Part shown: in pieces, positions 34,098-43,960 of the stretch
Position numbering within the stretch: position 1 is the first letter of the stretch
How the letters are laid out: each line of letters opens with the position of its first letter
Origin: Caballeronia udeis
Lineage (GTDB): Bacteria; Pseudomonadota; Gammaproteobacteria; Burkholderiales; Burkholderiaceae
Length of the DNA stretch: 64,000 nucleotides
Assembly (NCBI RefSeq): GCF_001544555.2
Contig: NZ_FCOK02000033.1
Location: 1 to 64,000 of the forward strand
Direction: 5' to 3'
The notes under the pieces: generated by a model
What the model was told of the DNA's origin: nothing
Database searches by the model: none
Seen by the model: only the letters and a program-made list of their open reading frames with translations
Program-made: the position numbers and the translations under genes

Positions 34098-35756
34098 ATG
34101 GCACGCAGTTTTGACTACGTCATTGTCGGCGCGGGATCGGCCGGCTGTGTCCTCGCCAACCGCCTCTCGGAAAACGGCCGTTATTCGGTGTGCCTGCTCG
34201 AAGCCGGTCCGCCGGACCGGTATCTCTGGATTCATATTCCTATCGGCTATGGCAAGACCATGTTTCATCCGGTCTATAACTGGGGCTTCAATACCGACCC
34301 GGATCCGAACATGAATGATCGTCAGTTGTACTGGCCCCGCGGACGCACGCTCGGCGGCAGCAGTTCGATCAACGGGCTGATCTATGTGCGCGGCCAGAAG
34401 CATGACTACGACCACTGGAGTGCGCTGGGAAACAAGGGCTGGAGCTGGCAGGAGTGCCTGCCGTACTTCCGGCGGCTCGAACACAACGAGCTGGGGGCGT
34501 CGCCAACACGGGGTGTGGACGGACCGCTCTGGGCCTCGACCATCAAGCAGCGTCATGAGCTGGTGGACGCCTTTATTGCTGCATCGAACAAGATCGGCGT
34601 GCCCACGGTTCAGGATTTCAACAGCGGCGACCAGGAAGGCGTCGGCTACTACCAACTGACTACGCGAAAGGGCTGGCGCTGCTCGACCGCCGTGGCGTAC
34701 CTCAAGCCCGCGCGCCGGCGTCCGAACCTGCATGTGGAAACCGATGCGCTCGCGTCGAAGATTATTTTCGAAGGCACGCGCGCCGCTGGTGTCCGGTACC
34801 TGCAGCACGGACAGACACAAGAGGTGCGCGCGAATCGCGAGGTGCTGCTTGCGGCCGGCGCGCTTCAGTCTCCTCAATTGCTGCAGGTCTCGGGCGTGGG
34901 TCCGGCCAGGCTGCTCGGCGACTTCGGCATTCCGGTGGTCGCAAACCGGCCGGGTGTGGGCGAAAATCTTCAGGATCATTTGCAGGTGCGCCTGATCTAT
35001 GAAGTCTCGCGGCCGATCTCAACCAACAACCTGCTGAATTCCTGGCAAGGCCGGGCGAAAATGGGCCTGCAATGGGCGCTGTTTCGCGAAGGGCCGCTCG
35101 CCGTCGGCATCAACCAGGGCGGGTTGTTTTGCCGGGCGCTGCCCGACGAGGCAAAGACGCCGGACATCCAGTTCCATTTTTCGACGCTCTCAGCCGATTC
35201 CGCCGGCGGCGACGTTCACTCGTTTCCCGGCTGCACGTATTCGATCTGTCAGCTACGGCCCGAGTCTCGCGGGGTGTTGCGCATTCGCACGAACGACATG
35301 CGCGACGCACCGTCGATGCAGCCGAACTATCTCTCGACCGATCTCGACCGGCGCACGACTGTTGCGGGTGTGCGTTTCGCGCGCCGGATTGCTGCTGCGG
35401 AGCCTATGGCGTCCCTGATGAAACGCGAAGTCCGTCCCGGCGCCGACGCGCAGACCGACGACGAACTGCTGCAGTTTTGCCGCGAATACGGGCAGACGAT
35501 CTTTCATCCGTCAGGCACTGCCAAGATGGGCGTCGCAAGCGATCCGCTTGCCGTGGTCGACGAGCGCCTGCGTGTATACGGCACGCGCGGGTTGCGCGTG
35601 ATCGACTGCTCGATCATGCCGACGCTCGTCTCCGGCAACACCAACGTGCCCATCGTGATGGTCGCCGAGAAGGCCTCGGACATGATTCTTGCCGACGCCC
35701 GAGCCGACGACCGTTCCACGGCAGCACCCATTGAAGAGGCCCTGGAGTCACATTGA
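34098..35756 (+). CDS. iseJ: GMC oxidoreductase, likely isethionate dehydrogenase
   Basis: A 552-residue flavoprotein of the glucose-methanol-choline family. FAD motif VIVGAGSAGCVLANRL at 8-23, GMC signature GRTLGGSSSINGLIYVRG, and the C-terminal catalytic block with His in IFHPSGTAKMG and Asn in SGNTNVPIVM. AAGGAG precedes the GTG-ATG start pair. In Cupriavidus necator the isethionate dehydrogenase IseJ is of this type, with transporter IseU beside it. The same pairing here, next to sauRSTU and xsc, supports isethionate to sulfoacetaldehyde. A choline or other alcohol dehydrogenase role cannot be excluded. Confidence 0.75.
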   Translation: MARSFDYVIVGAGSAGCVLANRLSENGRYSVCLLEAGPPDRYLWIHIPIGYGKTMFHPVYNWGFNTDPDPNMNDRQLYWPRGRTLGGSSSINGLIYVRGQKHDYDHWSALGNKGWSWQECLPYFRRLEHNELGASPTRGVDGPLWASTIKQRHELVDAFIAASNKIGVPTVQDFNSGDQEGVGYYQLTTRKGWRCSTAVAYLKPARRRPNLHVETDALASKIIFEGTRAAGVRYLQHGQTQEVRANREVLLAAGALQSPQLLQVSGVGPARLLGDFGIPVVANRPGVGENLQDHLQVRLIYEVSRPISTNNLLNSWQGRAKMGLQWALFREGPLAVGINQGGLFCRALPDEAKTPDIQFHFSTLSADSAGGDVHSFPGCTYSICQLRPESRGVLRIRTNDMRDAPSMQPNYLSTDLDRRTTVAGVRFARRIAAAEPMASLMKREVRPGADAQTDDELLQFCREYGQTIFHPSGTAKMGVASDPLAVVDERLRVYGTRGLRVIDCSIMPTLVSGNTNVPIVMVAEKASDMILADARADDRSTAAPIEEALESH

Positions 35757-35947
35757 ATTTGCATTGAACGTAGTAATCCGAAATTGTTTTAAGAAGCAAA
35801 AAAACAAGTCCTGGCTGCATGCTGAACACAATTTGATAACACAGCGTGCACACCGGGTAATTCGTGCCCCGGAGGAGACAGCTTTTGGGGCATTGCGCCG
35901 GGCGGCACGCTGAGGCCGCCGCCCGGCCATCCATCGGAGAAGACAGA

Positions 35948-37252
35948 ATGGCAATCGATCACAAGGTTATCCGCCGCGTTGCATTCGCGAGCGTCATCGG
36001 GGCCACGGTCGAGTGGTACGACTTTTTCCTGTACGGCGTGGTGGCGGGCATCGTATTCAACAAGCTGTATTTTCCGGCGCACGATCCACTCGTTTCCACC
36101 ATGCTTGCCTACGCCACATTTGCGGTCGGCTTCGTGACACGGCCGCTCGGGGGCATTATTTTTGGCCACTTCGGGGACAAGGTCGGGCGCAAATCCGCGC
36201 TCATCTGCACGCTCATCATCATGGGTGTCTCCACAGCGGGTGTGGCTTTCGTGCCGACTTACGCGCAGATAGGCATCTGGGCGCCGATCCTGCTGCTCGC
36301 GCTGCGTGTTCTGCAGGGCATCGGGCTCGGTGGGGAGTGGGGCGGGGCTGTGCTGATGGCTTATGAATATGCGCCGCCTAACCGGCGCGGACTTTACGCG
36401 AGCCTGCCGCAGATCGGTTTGTCGATCGGCTTGTGCCTCGCGTCGGGCGTGGTGGCCGCCATTTCGAAGCTGCTGCCGGAGACCGCGTTTCTCTCGTGGG
36501 GCTGGCGCCTCGCGTTCGCCATGTCGCTCGCGCTGGTGGTAATCGGCCTCTATATTCGCGTCAAGGTCATGGAGACGCCCGAGTTCCTGGCGCTCAAGCG
36601 CACCCGGCGCGACGTGAAAGTTCCCTTCATCGACATGATCACGCGGTATCGCCGCTCCGTGCTGCTCGGCATGGGCGCGCGCTGGATTGACGGCGTTTTC
36701 TTCAATATCTTCGCCGTGTTCATGATCGGCTATCTCACGCAGCATCTGGCGATGAGCCGGACCGAAGCGCTCACGGGCGTCATGATGGCCGCCATTGTGA
36801 TGTGTTTCTTCATTCCGCTGTTCGGCACGATGTCGGACCTGTTGGGGCGCACCCGCGTGTACCGGTGGGGTTCGTTGATTTGCGGGCTCTCGGTGCTGCC
36901 GGCATTCTGGCTGATGGAGAACCAGGCCGGCAACACCATGATCGTGTGGCTCGCGATCGTGATCCCGTTCGGCATCTTCTATGCAATGGTCTATGGGCCG
37001 GAGGCCGCGCTTTTTGCCGAATTATTCGATGCCGAGGTCCGCTATACCGGTATCTCGTTCGTGTACCAGTTCTCGGGAATCTTCGCGAGCGGCCTGACCC
37101 CGATCATTGCAACCGCGCTCATGCGGCTGAACGGCGGCAAACCGTGGGCCGTATGCGTCTACGTGGTGCTGTCCGCGCTGCTGTCGGCATGGTGCGCGCA
37201 CAAGATGGAACCGCGCAGAGACACATTCGACGCAGTCACCCGGGCTCATTGA
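35948..37252 (+). CDS. iseU: MFS transporter, metabolite:proton symporter type, likely isethionate uptake
   Basis: 434 residues with 12 membrane segments. The MHS subfamily signatures are present: GATVEWYDFFLYG at the N-terminus, FGHFGDKVGRKSALI in loop 2-3 and LLALRVLQGIGLGGEWGGAVLMAYEYAP. ATG 35948 has GGAGAAGACAG upstream; the longer frame does not. It follows the GMC dehydrogenase in the same direction after 190 bases. By position it imports the substrate of that enzyme, probably isethionate. Confidence 0.8.
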   Translation: MAIDHKVIRRVAFASVIGATVEWYDFFLYGVVAGIVFNKLYFPAHDPLVSTMLAYATFAVGFVTRPLGGIIFGHFGDKVGRKSALICTLIIMGVSTAGVAFVPTYAQIGIWAPILLLALRVLQGIGLGGEWGGAVLMAYEYAPPNRRGLYASLPQIGLSIGLCLASGVVAAISKLLPETAFLSWGWRLAFAMSLALVVIGLYIRVKVMETPEFLALKRTRRDVKVPFIDMITRYRRSVLLGMGARWIDGVFFNIFAVFMIGYLTQHLAMSRTEALTGVMMAAIVMCFFIPLFGTMSDLLGRTRVYRWGSLICGLSVLPAFWLMENQAGNTMIVWLAIVIPFGIFYAMVYGPEAALFAELFDAEVRYTGISFVYQFSGIFASGLTPIIATALMRLNGGKPWAVCVYVVLSALLSAWCAHKMEPRRDTFDAVTRAH

Positions 37253-37306
37253 ACGACTGAATGAGGGGCTGAATGAGGGGCTGCTCGTGCCCCCTCGGGC
37301 CGCTCT

Positions 37307-38071
37307 TCAATCGTGGAATGTCTTCGCCGTTTCTTCGGCGGCGAGACGCAGGTCGGGCACGAAGGCGAGCAGGTCGTCGAGTGCAACGCGGCCGATCGGC
37401 GCCTGCACGGCGATGGCCGCGCAGGCGCGATTGCGATCGAGCATGACCGGCACCGCGATCGCGATCAGTCCCTGCAAGTGTTCCTGGTTGTTGATGGCGA
37501 GCAGGCGCCGGCGCGTCGTGCTCAGTTCCTTGCGCAACGCGTCACGGTCGATGATGGTCCGCTCCGAGTAGGCGCGCAGCGGCAGGGTTTCGATCATCCG
37601 CTCACGCCGTTCGCGGGGCATGAAGCTCAGGAGAAGCTTGCCGCTTGCCGAACAATGCAGGGGCACGTGCGAACCCGGCTGCAGATGCATGCGCAACGGC
37701 CACTCCGTCTCAACGCGGTCGACATAGACCACGTCGTTACCCGACAACATTGTCAGGTTGCACGTCTCGCCGATCTTTTCCACCAGTTGTTCGAGCAGCG
37801 CATGGCGCGCCGCCGCGGGGCCGGCATGCATCAGCACGTTGACCGCGAGCGAGCGCACGCGGGGCGAACATTCATACAACCGGTCGCCCGCGCCGCGTGT
37901 GATGAGGTAAGCGTCCGTCAACTGCACGAGGATGCGATGCACCGTCTGCTTGGGCAGCGCGAGGGCGTCCACAAGGTCTGTCATCGAAAGAGGGCGGCCG
38001 GCCTGGGCCAGCGTTTCCAGCACCCGGAATGCTCGCACGGCGGCCGCGTTGGATTGATTGGACGTTGGCAT
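37307..38071 (-). CDS. sauR: IclR-family regulator of sulfoacetate genes
   Basis: 254 residues, IclR type: PLSMTDLVDALALPKQTVHRILVQLTDAYLI winged helix, then IGETCNLTMLSGNDVVYVDRVE and HCSASGKLLLSFM. AGGAGACGGA precedes the start. It is divergent from the aldehyde dehydrogenase gene, the sauR/sauSTU arrangement of Cupriavidus necator. A perfect 10-bp inverted repeat lies between them (38127-38154). Confidence 0.85.
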   Translation of the reverse strand: MPTSNQSNAAAVRAFRVLETLAQAGRPLSMTDLVDALALPKQTVHRILVQLTDAYLITRGAGDRLYECSPRVRSLAVNVLMHAGPAAARHALLEQLVEKIGETCNLTMLSGNDVVYVDRVETEWPLRMHLQPGSHVPLHCSASGKLLLSFMPRERRERMIETLPLRAYSERTIIDRDALRKELSTTRRRLLAINNQEHLQGLIAIAVPVMLDRNRACAAIAVQAPIGRVALDDLLAFVPDLRLAAEETAKTFHD

Positions 38072-38126
38072 TCCGTCTCCTGAACGGCGTAGATTTTTTT
38101 TGGAGGATCTGCATCAACTTTATCGC

Positions 38127-38154
38127 TTTTCGGGACTGCGAAACGTCCCGAAAA
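38127..38154. promoter_or_regulatory. SauR operator
   Basis: TTTTCGGGAC, eight bases (TGCGAAAC), GTCCCGAAAA is a perfect 10-bp inverted repeat between the divergent sauR and sauS genes. A further half CGGGAC occurs near 38207. It is the obvious SauR binding site. Confidence 0.75.
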
Positions 38155-38274
38155 CTGAATTTTTCGCTGCTGCGGGAGGGGTAGCGAGCGTTGGATCGGA
38201 AAACGGGACCTCACCGTGCGCGTGGCTGAGTAGATTGCAATTCATCGTGATTCTTTTAGCCGGAGCAACGCGTA

Positions 38275-39720
38275 ATGAACGGACACATCAGCGCAGCAGA
38301 AGAGGAGGCGGCGGCCGTCGCCGATAGCGTCGAACGGGACGTGGCGGAACAGGTCGCACGGGCGCGCACGGCCCAGAAAGAATTCGAGCAAGCGGGGCAG
38401 GAAGTCCTGGACGCAGCCGCCGCCGCTGCGGCATGGGCGATCATGGAGCCGGGCCGTAACCGGCAACTGGCGGAACTCGCCGTGCGAGACACAGGCCTTG
38501 GCAACGCCGACGACAAGTTTCGCAAGAACTATCGGAAGACGCTGGGTCTTTTGCGCGACTTGCACGACGCCAAAACCTGCGGCGTGATCAGCCGGAATGC
38601 AGCCAACGGAATTGTCGAAATCGCGCGCGCAGTGGGGGTTGTTGCGGCGATCACACCGTCGACCAACCCTGCCGCCACGCCCGCCAACAAGATCATCAAC
38701 GCGCTGAAATGCGGCAATGCGGTAATCGTTGCACCTTCGCCGAAGGGCTATTCGTCTTGCGCGCTGCTGATCGAATTCATCCACGCGCAATTCGCCAAGG
38801 TGGGCTTGTCGCCCGATCTCGTCCAGGTGCTGCCGCCGCCCATCACCAAGGCGGCAACGGCCGCGCTCCTGCGGCACTGCGATCTGGTCGTCGCCACGGG
38901 GTCCCAGGCCAATGTCCGCATGGCTTATGCCAGCGGGACGCCCGCGTTCGGCGTGGGTGCGGGGAACGTGGCGTCGATTGTTGCCGCATCGGCGGATCTG
39001 AATGACGCGGCGCGGAAAATCCGCCTCTCCAAGACTTTCGACAACGCCACCAGTTGCTCGTCCGAAAACAGTGTCGTGATGGTGGAGGCGGTGTACCGGC
39101 CAGCACTCGGCGCACTCGCTGAAAACGGCGGGGTGTTGCTCGACGCGGCTCAGAAAGAACGCCTGCAAGCCGTGATGTGGACCGGGGGCAAGCTCTCCGC
39201 CTGCTGCACGGCGAAGTCAGCAGTTGAAATTGCGCGGTTGGCGGGTCTTGATGACATCGCGGCCAAGGCGCCGGCTTTCCTGATGGTCGAGGAAGACGGT
39301 TTCGGCGCGGACCATCCGTTCTCCGGCGAAAAGCTTTCACCTGTGCTGACGGTTTACCGCGCAAGGGATTTCGCCGATGCGACCTCGATCGTGCAGCGCA
39401 TTTATGCATACATGGGCGCGGGGCACTCGGTCGGGCTGCATTCCGCCGATCCCGCGGAGGCCGTGCAACTCGGCATGAACTTGCCGGTTGCACGCGTTAT
39501 CTCCAACCAGGCGCATTGCCTCGCAACGGGGGGCAACTTCGACAACGGCCTGCCGTTTTCGCTATCGATGGGCTGCGGCACCTGGGGCCGCAACAACTTC
39601 TCCGACAACCTCGGTTTTCGCCATTACCTGAACATTACGCGGGTCGCGTATCCCATCGAAGAACGGGTTCCGGAGATGGACGACCTGCTCGGCGATTTCT
39701 TCAGGAGGTACGGTCGATGA
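38275..39720 (+). CDS. sauS: Sulfoacetaldehyde dehydrogenase (acylating)
   Basis: A 481-residue CoA-acylating aldehyde dehydrogenase, catalytic Cys261 in SKTFDNATSCSSENSVVM, with the substrate-binding block VGVVAAITPSTNPAATPANK. In the sulfoacetate pathway it reduces sulfoacetyl-CoA to sulfoacetaldehyde with NADPH. Assignment rests on family plus the full sauRSTU order: IclR, dehydrogenase, CoA ligase, MFS transporter. The stop overlaps the ligase start by ATGA. Confidence 0.85.
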   Translation: MNGHISAAEEEAAAVADSVERDVAEQVARARTAQKEFEQAGQEVLDAAAAAAAWAIMEPGRNRQLAELAVRDTGLGNADDKFRKNYRKTLGLLRDLHDAKTCGVISRNAANGIVEIARAVGVVAAITPSTNPAATPANKIINALKCGNAVIVAPSPKGYSSCALLIEFIHAQFAKVGLSPDLVQVLPPPITKAATAALLRHCDLVVATGSQANVRMAYASGTPAFGVGAGNVASIVAASADLNDAARKIRLSKTFDNATSCSSENSVVMVEAVYRPALGALAENGGVLLDAAQKERLQAVMWTGGKLSACCTAKSAVEIARLAGLDDIAAKAPAFLMVEEDGFGADHPFSGEKLSPVLTVYRARDFADATSIVQRIYAYMGAGHSVGLHSADPAEAVQLGMNLPVARVISNQAHCLATGGNFDNGLPFSLSMGCGTWGRNNFSDNLGFRHYLNITRVAYPIEERVPEMDDLLGDFFRRYGR

Positions 39721-41342
39721 ACACGCCTGCCACCTTGCGTGCGTTGATCGACGAACGCGCCACGCAGTTCCCCGACAAACCTTTCCTGCTCGCGCCAGCC
39801 GACGACGAGACGAATTCGACGTCGAACGCCAGTCGCGCGGGCGTGCTGACGTTTGGTCAATTACGCGACGCTTGCCAGACGCTTGATTCTCGCTTTCGCG
39901 ACGCGGGGTTGAAGCCGGGCGATGTTGTCTCGGTGTTCATGGGCAACGGCATCCAGACCGCCACGCTGCTGCTCGCCGCGATGTACAGCGGTCTCGTGGC
40001 CAATCCGTTGAACCTGCTATGCCAGCCGTCACAGGTGCGTTACATCGTCGAGCATTCCGACACACGAGCGATATTTGTATCCGGGGAATCGCGGGCTGCG
40101 ATTACGTCTGCCATTGCGGCGTTGCGCGAGGAAGGTTTCAATCGCGAGATCCTGCTTGTCACCACGGAGCCTGACGCGCTTGAAGCGCCGGTGTTCGCAC
40201 CACTGGAACTCGCGCTCGCCGATGCCGCAGCACAGCCTGTAGTGCGGCCTGTTGCATTGAAGCTGGTTACCGTCAGCGAGAACCCGCCGTGTGCCCAAGA
40301 CGTTGCGCTTCTCATGTACACGTCGGGGACGACCGGTCAGCCCAAAGGGGTGCTCCTGACGCATCGAAACCTTATGGTGAACGCGCGCACTATTACAGCC
40401 GAGCATCGCCTCACCACCGACGATCGCGTGCTCGCCTCGCTGCCGCTCTTTCATATCAACGGCCTCGTGGTGACGCTCCTGGCGCCGCTGTTTCACGGCG
40501 GGTCAGTCGTGGTGCCACCGCGTTTTTCCGCTCGCACGTTCTGGCGCGATGTTACGCGCCACGGCTGCACCTGGATCAATGTCGTGCCTACGATCGTCGC
40601 TTATCTTCTCAACCAGCAGGATGACCACGCCTTTGACCTGTCCGCGCTCAAGTTCTGCCGCAGTGCGTCCGCGGCGCTGCCGGCCGAGCATCACCGGGCG
40701 TTCGAAGCACGCTTTGGCCTCGGAGTGATTGAAACAATGGGTATGACGGAGACCGCTGCTCCTGTATTTAGTAATCCCTATGAAATGGAGCGGCGGCGGG
40801 TTGGCAGTATCGGCTTGCCATCCGGTGCGAACGCCCGGGTGATCGACGCGCACGGCCGTGACTGTGCCAACGACGAATGCGGCGAGATCGTGTTGTGCGG
40901 CGAACAGGTGATGAGCGGTTACTACAAGCGCCCGGAAGAGACGAAAGCGGCGTTCACCGAGGACGGCTGGCTGCGCACGGGTGACCTCGGCTACCGCGAT
41001 GCGGAAGGCTATTTCTACATCAATGGCCGCTCGAAGGAACTGATCATCAAGGGCGGCGAGAACATCGCGCCGCGCGAGATTGATGAGGCATTGCTGAAAC
41101 ACCCGGGCGTGCTGGACGCAGCGGCGGTCGGCATGCCGGATACCGATTATGGCCAGGAGATCGTGGCTTTCGTCGTGCCGCGCGAGCCTGACGGTCCGCT
41201 CGCCCTCGATCTCGCCGATCTCAGGGATCACTGCCTGCGCGAACTCGGCCGCTTCAAGACGCCGAAGGAATTCCGCCTGATAGATGAGCTGCCGCGCGGG
41301 CCGTCGGGTAAGGTGCAGCGGCTGAAACTGCTGCAAAGCTGA
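39717..41342 (+). CDS. sauT: Sulfoacetate-CoA ligase (AMP-forming)
   Basis: A 541-residue adenylate-forming enzyme. P-loop MYTSGTTGQPKG, A5 motif MGMTETAAP, A7 GWLRTGDLG, A8 GRSKELIIKGGENIAPREID and the catalytic lysine near the end in PSGKVQRLKL. AGGAGGT lies before the ATG. It would activate sulfoacetate to sulfoacetyl-CoA for the coupled dehydrogenase. Sequence alone would also fit oxalate- or malonate-CoA ligases; the neighbours decide. Confidence 0.85.
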   Translation: MNTPATLRALIDERATQFPDKPFLLAPADDETNSTSNASRAGVLTFGQLRDACQTLDSRFRDAGLKPGDVVSVFMGNGIQTATLLLAAMYSGLVANPLNLLCQPSQVRYIVEHSDTRAIFVSGESRAAITSAIAALREEGFNREILLVTTEPDALEAPVFAPLELALADAAAQPVVRPVALKLVTVSENPPCAQDVALLMYTSGTTGQPKGVLLTHRNLMVNARTITAEHRLTTDDRVLASLPLFHINGLVVTLLAPLFHGGSVVVPPRFSARTFWRDVTRHGCTWINVVPTIVAYLLNQQDDHAFDLSALKFCRSASAALPAEHHRAFEARFGLGVIETMGMTETAAPVFSNPYEMERRRVGSIGLPSGANARVIDAHGRDCANDECGEIVLCGEQVMSGYYKRPEETKAAFTEDGWLRTGDLGYRDAEGYFYINGRSKELIIKGGENIAPREIDEALLKHPGVLDAAAVGMPDTDYGQEIVAFVVPREPDGPLALDLADLRDHCLRELGRFKTPKEFRLIDELPRGPSGKVQRLKLLQS

Positions 41343-41481
41343 TCCGCAAAGCCCGGCGACATCCACTTACGCGAAGGGAAGCACACGACACAGGAACGCG
41401 CATTACGGAACAAGCAACAAGCAGCACCGAAGCACCGATCACGAACGTCAAAGACGTCACATGGAAGAGACAGGAGACAGC

Positions 41482-42873
41482 ATGGAACAGCAACAGACGC
41501 ATCCGCGGCGTGTGAAGACGCGTCACATCATTCTTGCAGTCATGTGCCTGATGTATTTCATCTCGTACATCGATCGCGTGAACATTGCCGTGGCAGGTCC
41601 CATCATCCGGCATGAGATGGGACTGACTTCGGGGCAGCTTGGCCTCGTGTTCTCCGCGTTCGCGTATCCGTATGCCGTCATGCAGATCGTGGGGGGATGG
41701 CTTGCGGACAAGTACGGACCCAAGCGCGTGCTGACCGTGCTATCGCTCATCTGGGGCGTTGCAACACTTGCGACCGGTTTCGCCGGCAGCGTGGCGATGC
41801 TCGTGGGCTTGCGTTTCATGCTCGGCGTGGGGGAGGGCGGTGCATTCCCGACGGCTACCCGTGCCTTTACCTACTGGATGCCGGTCGCCGAACGCGGTTT
41901 TGCGCAGGGCATCACGCATAGCTTCGCGCGGCTCGGCGGCGCCGTGACGCCGCCACTCGTACTCGCGGTGGTCGCGACAGGCGGATGGCGCGATGCGTTC
42001 ATCCTGCTCGGTGCCGCAAGTCTTGCGTGGACCGTGCTTTATTTGTGCGTGTTCACAAACTCTCCCGAACAGCACCGTCGCATCACGCCGCAAGAAACAG
42101 CGGAGATCGGTTATCGCGTGGGCGACTGCGACCGGGCCAAACATTCCGCTACACCGTGGCGAAAACTCATGCACCGGATGTGGCTGGTGACTTTCGTCGA
42201 TTTTTGCTACGGCTGGCTGCTGTGGGTGTATTTGACGTGGCTGCCGTCCTATCTCAAGGAGTCGCGGGGATTCGACCTCAAGCAACTCGCGCTCTTCACC
42301 GCGTTGCCGCTGCTGGCGGGCGTGATAGGCGATACGCTCGGCGGGACCTTGTCCGACCTGATCTTCAAGATGACTGGCCGGCTGCGTTTCGCTCGTTGTT
42401 CAATCCTTGTGGTCGGGCTGGGGGGCTCGCTCGCATTCCTGGTGCCTATGGTTAGTACAGCGAATCCGCTGACGGCCGTGCTGTTCCTGTCGGCGTCGTT
42501 CTTCTTCCTGGAGATCACCAATCCCGTGCTCTGGACACTGCCGCTCGATATCGCGGGCAAATACGCGGGCACCGCCGGCGGCATGATGAACACCGGCTTC
42601 GGCGTGGCAGGCATGGTGTCACCGGTCGTGTTCGGTTACCTGATCGAAACAACCGGCAGCTATAACGTGCCGTTCACCATCTCGGCGTGCCTGCTTGGCG
42701 TGGGCATGGTGGCGGCGCTGTTCATCAACCCGCTGAAAACCGTTGATGCCGACGAGGAACGCGACCGCACCGCGGGTACCTCGCTCGACGGCGTGCCGGC
42801 GTTCGCGCACGCAGCACCCGGCCTGGCGCTTGAGCGGCATCACTTGCGCCGGCCGTTGCGCTGGCGCAAGTGA
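41482..42873 (+). CDS. sauU: MFS transporter, likely sulfoacetate uptake
   Basis: 463 residues with 12 membrane segments, anion:cation symporter subfamily: MYFISYIDRVNIAVAGPIIRHEMGLTSGQLGLVFSAFAYPYA-like N-terminus, GGWLADKYGPKRVL and GVGEGGAFPTATRAFTYWMP. Residues beyond 430 form a hydrophilic tail. AGGAGACAGC precedes ATG 41482; an ATG seven codons earlier is less likely. It completes the sauSTU operon. Confidence 0.83.
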   Translation: MEQQQTHPRRVKTRHIILAVMCLMYFISYIDRVNIAVAGPIIRHEMGLTSGQLGLVFSAFAYPYAVMQIVGGWLADKYGPKRVLTVLSLIWGVATLATGFAGSVAMLVGLRFMLGVGEGGAFPTATRAFTYWMPVAERGFAQGITHSFARLGGAVTPPLVLAVVATGGWRDAFILLGAASLAWTVLYLCVFTNSPEQHRRITPQETAEIGYRVGDCDRAKHSATPWRKLMHRMWLVTFVDFCYGWLLWVYLTWLPSYLKESRGFDLKQLALFTALPLLAGVIGDTLGGTLSDLIFKMTGRLRFARCSILVVGLGGSLAFLVPMVSTANPLTAVLFLSASFFFLEITNPVLWTLPLDIAGKYAGTAGGMMNTGFGVAGMVSPVVFGYLIETTGSYNVPFTISACLLGVGMVAALFINPLKTVDADEERDRTAGTSLDGVPAFAHAAPGLALERHHLRRPLRWRK

Positions 42874-42915
42874 AGGGCGGCTCTTGAGTCTGGTCCTTGA
42901 GTCTGACCCTGGAGT

Positions 42916-43827
42916 TCAGCTCTTGAGTTTGCGCAGGCGCCAGATCAGGCTGGACGTGTCGAAGCGTTTACCGCCAAGGGCCTGCACGTCGCCGTAGAAC
43001 TGGTCGACGAGCGCGGTCACGGGCAGCGAAGCGCCGTTGCGCTTCGCTTCGTCGAGACAGAAGCCCAGGTCCTTGCGCATCCAGTCGACGGCAAAGCCAT
43101 AGTCGAACTTGCCGTCGATCATGGTCTTGCCGCGATTGTCCATCTGCCAGCTCGCCGCCGCGCCCTTGCCGATCACATCGAGTACGAGCGGCATGTCGAG
43201 GCCCGACAACTGGCCGAAATTGATAGCCTCCGACAGGCCCTGAACCAGTCCGGCGATGCAGATCTGGTTGACCATCTTCGCCAGTTGTCCGGCGCCGGCC
43301 GGGCCGATCAACGTGACGGCCGTCGCGTAGTGGTCGAGGGTCGCGCGGACTTGATCAAAAACCTCCGAAGCGCCGCCGCACATGATGGTGAGCTTGCCGT
43401 TCTGCGCGCCTGCCTGGCCGCCGGACACGGGGGCGTCCACGAAGGCCAGCCCGCGTGCGTCCGCGATCTCCGCCAACTCACGCGCGACGTTGGCGGATGC
43501 TGTGGTGTGATCGACGAATGCGGTTCCCTGTGTCATGCCGGCGAAAGCGCCGTCGTCGCCCAGCGTGATGCTGCGCAGGTCGTCGTCGTTGCCCACGCAC
43601 GCCAGCACCAGGTCTGCTTTCGATGCGGCTTCGCGCGGTGTCCGCGCCGTCTGTCCGCCGTGCTCGGCGACCCATTGTTCCGCCTTGGCGTGCGTCCGGT
43701 TGTACACCGTGACGTCGAGGCCGGCTTTGGCGAGGTGGCCGGCCATCGGATAACCCATGATGCCTAGTCCAAGAAACGCGACACGGCGCACAGAGCCGCC
43801 GGAAGAGGAGTTTGCAGGTTCGCTCAC
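42916..43827 (-). CDS. NAD(P)-dependent beta-hydroxyacid dehydrogenase
   Basis: 303 residues of the 3-hydroxyisobutyrate/tartronate semialdehyde reductase family. NAD motif FLGLGIMGYPMAGHLAKAG, substrate loop VDAPVSGGQAGAQNGKLTIMCGG and the catalytic lysine in GAGQLAKMVNQI. The start is a GTG behind AAAGGAT. It converges on sauU. Family members reduce small semialdehydes; since sulfoacetaldehyde is a semialdehyde analogue, a role in handling it is possible but unproven. Confidence 0.85.
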   Translation of the reverse strand: MSEPANSSSGGSVRRVAFLGLGIMGYPMAGHLAKAGLDVTVYNRTHAKAEQWVAEHGGQTARTPREAASKADLVLACVGNDDDLRSITLGDDGAFAGMTQGTAFVDHTTASANVARELAEIADARGLAFVDAPVSGGQAGAQNGKLTIMCGGASEVFDQVRATLDHYATAVTLIGPAGAGQLAKMVNQICIAGLVQGLSEAINFGQLSGLDMPLVLDVIGKGAAASWQMDNRGKTMIDGKFDYGFAVDWMRKDLGFCLDEAKRNGASLPVTALVDQFYGDVQALGGKRFDTSSLIWRLRKLKS

Positions 43828-43960
43828 GTGTGGATCCTTTCAGAGTGGGAGAGAGAAAAACCGATTATCCCAGCGATGCAGGGCGTTTGCTTTACAGCCG
43901 CTGCGCCGGACGCGGGTCGATTGTTCCAGGTGTCTCTTATCCTCAGGGGAATTTAGCGCG

